Below are positions 58,973 through 64,000 of a DNA stretch of 64,000 nucleotides, one piece after another (position 1 is the first letter of the stretch; each line of letters begins with the position of its first letter). A model generated the notes under the pieces. That model did not search any database and had not been told where the DNA came from. It was given only the letters and a program-made list of their open reading frames with translations. A program made the position numbers and the translations under genes. Origin of the DNA: HXMU1420-13 sp965229525 (lineage in GTDB: Bacteria > Bacteroidota > Rhodothermia > Balneolales > Balneolaceae); assembly GCA_965229525.1 (NCBI GenBank), contig OZ245886.1, positions 1,984,001 through 2,048,000 on the forward strand. Reading direction: 5' to 3'.

Positions 58973-61399
58973 TTGTTTGCAGATATTGCTTTTCCAACTG
59001 CCGTGAGGCAATTATTTACGTTTGAGATTCCTGAGGAATTATTTTCCGTTTCGCTTGTTGGAAAAAGAGTATGGGTACCTTTCAGAAAAAGCTTTGCGAT
59101 AGGTGTTGTTACTCAGGTTCATTCCAAAAAACCAGATTTCCAAACTAAACCCATTCGTAAAGTTCTTGATGAGCATGCTATTCTAAGTCCTGAACTTCTA
59201 ACACTGACCAATTGGATTCATAAATTTTATTTTTGCAGTTGGGGAGAAGTAATTCAGGCAGTTCTACCGGCAGGTTTAAACTTTGTCTCAAATACTTACA
59301 TCCGAGTTAGTAATCTTGACAATCAAAGATTTACTGAAGAAGAAGAATATATTATTACTGAGCTTAGTAATGAAACATCCATTACGCAATCTGAAGTGCA
59401 AAAAAGATGGAGAGGTACGAAATATCAAAAAGTAATAAATCGTCTTATTAAAAATGGTGCTATTGAATTATGGCAAGAGCCGAATATCAAATCAAAAACA
59501 AAGACCGTACAATGGGTAGATTGGTGTGAGGATAAAAACCAAGGAATAGCTTCTCAATTTTTGGCAGACCTCACAAAAACACATAAATGGCAAGAATCAC
59601 TAAAAATTCTAAGCAATTATAAATTACCGCTGAAGCGATCAGAGATTAAATTCATAGATGGCATTACCGACTTCACTTTTAATAAACTTATTAAAGAAGG
59701 TTGGTTTAAAGTTATTGAAAGAGAAGAGACCGAATATTTCGATCAATTAAGTTTTCAACCTGAGAAGCTGAAAGCTTTGAATTCTGATCAAATGGTAGCT
59801 TTCGAAAGAATTACCAAAACCATCCAAACAGGTTCTTTTGGCAGTTTTTTACTATATGGCATTACGGGTTCCGGAAAAACAGAAGTATACATTCATGCAC
59901 TGAAGGCTTGCATCGAAAATAATAAAGGTGGAATCGTCCTTGTACCAGAAATTGCATTGACGCCACAAACCGTTGCCAGGTTTTATCAGGTTTTTGGGGA
60001 TAAGATCGCAGTATTGCACAGTAGGATGTCAAAGGGAGAAAGACTTGCAGAGTGGAAGAGTATCGAAAACGGTACTAAGCAGATCGTTATCGGACCCAGG
60101 TCTGCAGTATTTGCACCGATACAGAATTTAGGTGCGATTATTATTGATGAAGAACATGATTCTTCGTACAAGCAAATTGATCCTGCGCCAAGATATCATG
60201 CGCGTGAAGTGGCAATAATGCGCGCAAAAGAAAATAATGCAATTGTCATCATGGGTTCAGCAACTCCGAGTATGCAGGCGTTAAATATGGTCAAACAACA
60301 AAAGGCCATTCTTCTTTCGCTTGAAAAAAGACATGCTGATGCGACATTGCCTGATGTTCAAATTATTGATTTAACACAATACAGTGGTGCGATGCGTGGA
60401 TCTATGAGTGTTGCACTTTTTGAAGCAGTAAAATCATCATTAGCTAGAAAAGAACAGGCGATTTTGCTTTTTAACCGACGGGGTTTTGCAAACTATCTGC
60501 AATGTGAAACCTGTGGAAATATCCCAAAAAGTCCGGAAAGTTCGGTAAGTCTCACTTATCATAAGCGATCGAATATGTTAATGTGCCATTATTCGGGGTA
60601 TGCCAGAAAATTGGATACAAATTGTGAAGTGTGTGGATCTGACAAACTAATCATTCAGGGATCAGGCACTCAAAAAATTGAGGAAGAAGTTGCAGAACAA
60701 TTTCCGGATGCAAGAATACTTCGTTTTGATAAAGATTCGACTACGAAAAAAGGGGCTCATGAACGGATTCTCACAGCTTTCGGGAATAAAGAAGCTGAGA
60801 TTTTAGTAGGCACACAGCTGGTAGCTAAAGGCCTTGACTTTCCGGAAGTGACAACAGTTGGAGTAATTGATGCGGATACAGAACAAGCCTTCCCATCATT
60901 TAATGCAAGTGAGCGTTTATTTCAATTATTGAGTCAGGTCGCTGGTAGATCAGGGAGGGGAAGTAAAAAAGGAAAAGTCTACATCCAAACGAGACAGGCT
61001 GATAACCCAGCCATATTATTTGCTCAGCAACATGATCATAAAGGGTTTGCAAAACAAGAAATGAAATATCGTGAGGAGTTAGGATATCCACCTTTTTCAC
61101 GGCTTATACAATTCAATTTTAAAGGAAAAGAAGAGCATAAAGTCATTCAATCTGCAAGGCTAATGGAAAGAGTATTGCTGCAACTTCTACCAAAACATGA
61201 CATATTAGGCCCATCAGCGGGTGTAATTAGTTGGTTAAATGGAATGTACTTTTGGGAGCTTTATCTTAAAATTGAAACAGATAGGGGAGCAAATTTTCTT
61301 GAAAAGCTGTTAGAAACAATAATGCTTCATTATGAAACATCGAATAGTTATAGTTCAACAACTGTTAGAGTTAATATTAATGTAGATGCACAACGATAA
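58973..61399 (+). CDS. priA: Primosomal protein N' (PriA helicase) with altered zinc region
   Basis: This 808-residue helicase reloads the replisome at stalled forks. It starts at TTG (the 'MFADIAFPTAVRQLFTFEIP' start fits the family and no ATG is in frame). Walker A is 'GITGSGKTEVYIHALKA', the DEEH box is 'IIIDEEHDSSYKQ', and the last motifs include 'LVGTQLVAKGLDFPEV' and 'QVAGRSGRG'. Of the eight zinc-binding Cys of the family, Cys511, 514, 538, 551 and 554 are kept, but positions 520, 523 and 541 are Ser. Spacing is exactly that of E. coli PriA. The loss hits three of the four ligands of one zinc site and leaves the other whole. Confidence 0.93.
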   Translation: MFADIAFPTAVRQLFTFEIPEELFSVSLVGKRVWVPFRKSFAIGVVTQVHSKKPDFQTKPIRKVLDEHAILSPELLTLTNWIHKFYFCSWGEVIQAVLPAGLNFVSNTYIRVSNLDNQRFTEEEEYIITELSNETSITQSEVQKRWRGTKYQKVINRLIKNGAIELWQEPNIKSKTKTVQWVDWCEDKNQGIASQFLADLTKTHKWQESLKILSNYKLPLKRSEIKFIDGITDFTFNKLIKEGWFKVIEREETEYFDQLSFQPEKLKALNSDQMVAFERITKTIQTGSFGSFLLYGITGSGKTEVYIHALKACIENNKGGIVLVPEIALTPQTVARFYQVFGDKIAVLHSRMSKGERLAEWKSIENGTKQIVIGPRSAVFAPIQNLGAIIIDEEHDSSYKQIDPAPRYHAREVAIMRAKENNAIVIMGSATPSMQALNMVKQQKAILLSLEKRHADATLPDVQIIDLTQYSGAMRGSMSVALFEAVKSSLARKEQAILLFNRRGFANYLQCETCGNIPKSPESSVSLTYHKRSNMLMCHYSGYARKLDTNCEVCGSDKLIIQGSGTQKIEEEVAEQFPDARILRFDKDSTTKKGAHERILTAFGNKEAEILVGTQLVAKGLDFPEVTTVGVIDADTEQAFPSFNASERLFQLLSQVAGRSGRGSKKGKVYIQTRQADNPAILFAQQHDHKGFAKQEMKYREELGYPPFSRLIQFNFKGKEEHKVIQSARLMERVLLQLLPKHDILGPSAGVISWLNGMYFWELYLKIETDRGANFLEKLLETIMLHYETSNSYSSTTVRVNINVDAQR

Positions 61400-61460
61400 A
61401 TTCTTGCAAGTAGGCACAGAAAGTAAGTATTTAACCGCATCAACTGTTTAATCGACTTAT

Positions 61461-63389
61461 ATGGGTGATACAAGGGTAAAACTAGCTCAATCAAACGAAG
61501 AACTTCAGAATTTTATGAAAAATGTTCTGAAAGATCTGCGGGCCTTAGAACGCATGCTCGAAGAAGAATGGTTTGAAACCGATCCTATTCGCATTGGAGC
61601 AGAACAGGAGCTGTGTTTAATAGATCGGAATGCAAAACCATTTTTAGGTGCTAATGATATACTGAAAAAGGTGGACGATCCGAACTTCACTCATGAATTC
61701 GCCAAGTTTAATCTGGAAATTAATCTAAACCCACCTCTAGAATTTAAAGGAGATTGTCTTTCTCATATGGAACACAATCTTCAAAGAGATGTTGCCAGGG
61801 TTCGTGAAATAGCCGACGAATTCGATGCAGAAGTTTTGCTAACAGGAATTTTACCAACCATTCGAAAGTCGGATGTAAGCCTAAACAGCCTTACAGAAAT
61901 CCCTCGATATAAAGCACTTTGCGATGCTATTGATAATCTTCGAGGGAAGGAATACGAGTTAAGGATTCAGGGAATGGATGAGTTATTGATGAAATTTGAT
62001 ACCCCGATGCTGGAAGGGTGTAATACAGGGTTTCAGGTGCACCTTCAAATTAAGCCCAACGAGTTTGTTTCAAAATATAATGCTGCATTAGCAATCACAG
62101 CACCGGTACTAGCATCTGCGGTTAATTCTGCTGTGTTTTTAGGAAAACGACTTTGGGCAGAGACAAGAATCGCGCTATTCCATCAATCTGTGGACACACG
62201 TGGTGTGGGGGATCATTTACGAGATAGTAGTCCCCGGGTAACGTTTGGTAATTCATGGATCAAAGACTCTATTCTCGACATCTACAAAGATGATATTTCT
62301 CGCTATCGCGTGCTTTTAAGTTCAAATGTAGATGAGGATGTTGATGCGATGATGGAGAAAGGAATTCCACCAGAATTAATGGCATTAAAAGTGCATAATG
62401 GAACGGTTTATCGCTGGAACAGGGCGTGTTATGGAGTTGGTGGAGGAAAACCACATCTTCGAATTGAAAATCGAGTGCTACCTTCCGGGCCAACGGTGAT
62501 TGATGAGATGGCCAATACTGCATTTTGGCTAGGGCTTTTAAATGGGTTTGAGGATGAGCACCCGGATATCACCAAAGAATTGGATTTTGATGATGCCAGG
62601 TTGAATTTCTTTGCAGCGTCAAAAATGGGATTGGATACAAATTTTGAATGGACCGGTGGTAGAAAGGTAAGTGCTAAAGAATTAATCCTGAAAGAATTAT
62701 TGCCACTCGCAAAACATGGGCTTGAAAAAGCTGAAATTACCAAGTCGGATATAGATACCTATCTATCAGTAATTCATGATCGTGTTGAGAGTTTAAAAAC
62801 CGGCGCATACTGGATGGTAAAATCGTATGGTAATATCATCAAAGAAGGGAATCGTGAGCAAGCACTAACCACAGTAACAGCTTCCATGCTAAAAAATCAG
62901 AAAAAGGGGGAGCCGGTTCATAGATGGGGATTAGCAAAATTTGAGGATGTTACGGCATGGATTCCTTCAAAACTTCTGGTTGAAGAATTCATGACCACCG
63001 ATTTGTTCACTGCACGAAAGGATGATTTGCTCGAATTTGTATCGAACTTGATGGATTGGAGAGCAATTCGATATATCCCAATTGAAGACGACCGAAAACA
63101 TCTGGTAGGGTTAGTTTCAATGCGTATGGTGATGCGGGAATATTCGAAGGTAATAAATGATGATAGTATAGATAGCGTTCAACTGAGCGATTTCATGATT
63201 AAGAACCCGATTACGATACATCCCGAAGCTTCAATAATGGAAGCAATGAACATTATGCTAGAACATAAAATTGGATGTTTACCGGTAGTGAAGAATAGCC
63301 GATTAGTTGGTATTATTACCGAACACAATTACATGGATATTACTAGGCGTTTACTTTACGCTTTGGCTGGAGAAAAGGAAGACAATTAA
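61461..63389 (+). CDS. GCS2-type carboxylate-amine ligase fused to two CBS domains
   Basis: The product is 642 residues. The first ~490 are a glutamate-cysteine-ligase-2-like fold ('IRIGAEQELCLIDRNAKPFL', 'EFAKFNLEINLNPPLEFKG', 'GFQVHLQIKPNEFV'). The last ~150 are a CBS pair ('LLVEEFMTTDLFTARKDDLL' and 'LSDFMIKNPITIHPEASIME'), which bind adenosine nucleotides and usually gate the enzyme by energy state. The bases of the stop codon overlap the start of the next gene. Ligase substrate is unknown; an alpha- or gamma-glutamyl product is plausible. Confidence 0.87.
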   Translation: MGDTRVKLAQSNEELQNFMKNVLKDLRALERMLEEEWFETDPIRIGAEQELCLIDRNAKPFLGANDILKKVDDPNFTHEFAKFNLEINLNPPLEFKGDCLSHMEHNLQRDVARVREIADEFDAEVLLTGILPTIRKSDVSLNSLTEIPRYKALCDAIDNLRGKEYELRIQGMDELLMKFDTPMLEGCNTGFQVHLQIKPNEFVSKYNAALAITAPVLASAVNSAVFLGKRLWAETRIALFHQSVDTRGVGDHLRDSSPRVTFGNSWIKDSILDIYKDDISRYRVLLSSNVDEDVDAMMEKGIPPELMALKVHNGTVYRWNRACYGVGGGKPHLRIENRVLPSGPTVIDEMANTAFWLGLLNGFEDEHPDITKELDFDDARLNFFAASKMGLDTNFEWTGGRKVSAKELILKELLPLAKHGLEKAEITKSDIDTYLSVIHDRVESLKTGAYWMVKSYGNIIKEGNREQALTTVTASMLKNQKKGEPVHRWGLAKFEDVTAWIPSKLLVEEFMTTDLFTARKDDLLEFVSNLMDWRAIRYIPIEDDRKHLVGLVSMRMVMREYSKVINDDSIDSVQLSDFMIKNPITIHPEASIMEAMNIMLEHKIGCLPVVKNSRLVGIITEHNYMDITRRLLYALAGEKEDN

Positions 63390-64000
63390 TGCAGGCTATT
63401 CAACAGGATCAGCAAGACCATTCACAAAGAATTTTAAAACACTTTATTGGCGATGTTAGGGGCGACCTGCCCGGACCGACTATAATTGCTGTGGCGGGAA
63501 TCCACGGAAATGAGCCCACTGGTGTTGATGCAATTGAAGATGTTATCGATCAATTACAACCATTGAAAGAATTTTTGAAGGGCCGGTTTATTGGATTGCG
63601 TGGTAATTTAAGAGCATTAGAAAACAATGTACGTTTTATAGACGAAGACATGAATCGGCTTTGGATTACTTCAATTCTGGATAAAATTAGACGTACTCCA
63701 TTTGAAGAATTGCAAAGTTCCGAACGTGTTGAACTAAAAGAACTTCTTACAATTCTAGATCCAATTGTATATTCAGAGGAAGAAGTGATTTATGTGGATT
63801 TGCATACCTTTTCTGGTACCGGCGCCATGTTTACCATCACCCCAAAAGAATCCCGCCACATTGAGTTGCTAAGTCAGTTAAAAATCCCTTTAGTCTTCGG
63901 CATACAGCATACGTTGATTGGAACCTCCATGGAATATGTGGAAGATGCCGGTCATGTTGGTTTTGCATTTGAAAGCGGAACACACGGCACGGTGATGGCA
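63389..64000 (+). CDS. AstE/aspartoacylase-like zinc deacylase, N-terminal part
   Basis: At least 204 codons from an ATG that overlaps the previous TAA by one base; the window ends before the stop. Zinc ligands are visible in 'VAGIHGNEPTG' (His and Glu) and 'YVDLHTFSGTG' (His), and the catalytic Glu region is 'AFESGTHG'. M14-type carboxypeptidase-like deacylases hydrolyse N-acyl amino acids. Coupling to the GCS2-CBS gene suggests a shared substrate: one enzyme forms and the other cuts an amide bond. Genes of this kind often sit with RimK-like ligases, which may follow beyond the window. Confidence 0.85.
   Translation, partial: MQAIQQDQQDHSQRILKHFIGDVRGDLPGPTIIAVAGIHGNEPTGVDAIEDVIDQLQPLKEFLKGRFIGLRGNLRALENNVRFIDEDMNRLWITSILDKIRRTPFEELQSSERVELKELLTILDPIVYSEEEVIYVDLHTFSGTGAMFTITPKESRHIELLSQLKIPLVFGIQHTLIGTSMEYVEDAGHVGFAFESGTHGTVMA

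Overview
The window is about 64 kb of a low-GC chromosome from the Bacteroidota/FCB group. Three features point to a Balneolales/Rhodothermales-like marine lineage: secreted proteins ending in a type IX secretion (T9SS) sorting domain with the 'YPNPFNPST' signature, a free-standing gldC gene, and SusC/RagA-type outer-membrane barrels. The lineage assignment is an inference. I see no phage, transposase, CRISPR array or rRNA.

Layout. 0-6 kb: a truncated FGE-like lipoprotein, a PAS protein, SufE, a hybrid histidine kinase, a GNAT enzyme, and an ECF42-type sigma factor preceded by two tandem DGPF/YCII proteins. 6.2-14.2 kb: the standout operon. It encodes a natural fusion of the flagellar M-ring protein (FliF RBM3 domain, membrane helix, FliF tail) with the rotor protein FliG, then an FlgO/CsgG-like outer-membrane barrel, a TPR lipoprotein, MotA, MotB with its proton-channel Asp and peptidoglycan-binding domain, and a SusC/RagA-like barrel. 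No filament, rod, hook or export gene is visible. 14.3-28 kb: small proteins, then a four-gene amino-sugar salvage operon (Na+ symporter, GH109-like enzyme, nucleotidyltransferase, NahK-like kinase), a YwaF-like membrane protein, two paralogous lipoproteins flanking a T9SS-exported protein, and an amidohydrolase.

28-42 kb: tRNA-Arg(ACG) with a decayed partial copy, a repeat-like noncoding element, a cupin_8 protein, a TlpA-like/AhcY pair, LhgO, a double Usp protein, a TonB-dependent receptor, a large FAD/Fe-S oxidoreductase, a T9SS-exported c-type cytochrome and RecN. 42-51 kb: a four-helix-bundle (IVP) pseudogene enclosed by inverted repeats, an RluD-family synthase, a run of small minus-strand genes, a membrane cyclase, an RNA methyltransferase-like protein, GldC, a MEMO-family protein, Nth, an FKBP and a MORN lipoprotein. 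51-64 kb: three-subunit proton-translocating transhydrogenase, a three-repeat lipoprotein, TrxB, a DUF4342 protein, ComM, two micro-ORFs, PriA with three zinc-ligand Cys replaced by Ser, a GCS2-CBS fusion and a truncated AstE/aspartoacylase-like gene.

How they work together. Much of the window is housekeeping (Fe-S assembly, methyl cycle, NADPH supply, thioredoxin, DNA repair and restart). The motor operon is self-contained: it has rotor, ring, torque interface and stator but no visible propeller. That makes it the best candidate for an undescribed envelope-spanning, ion-driven machine.
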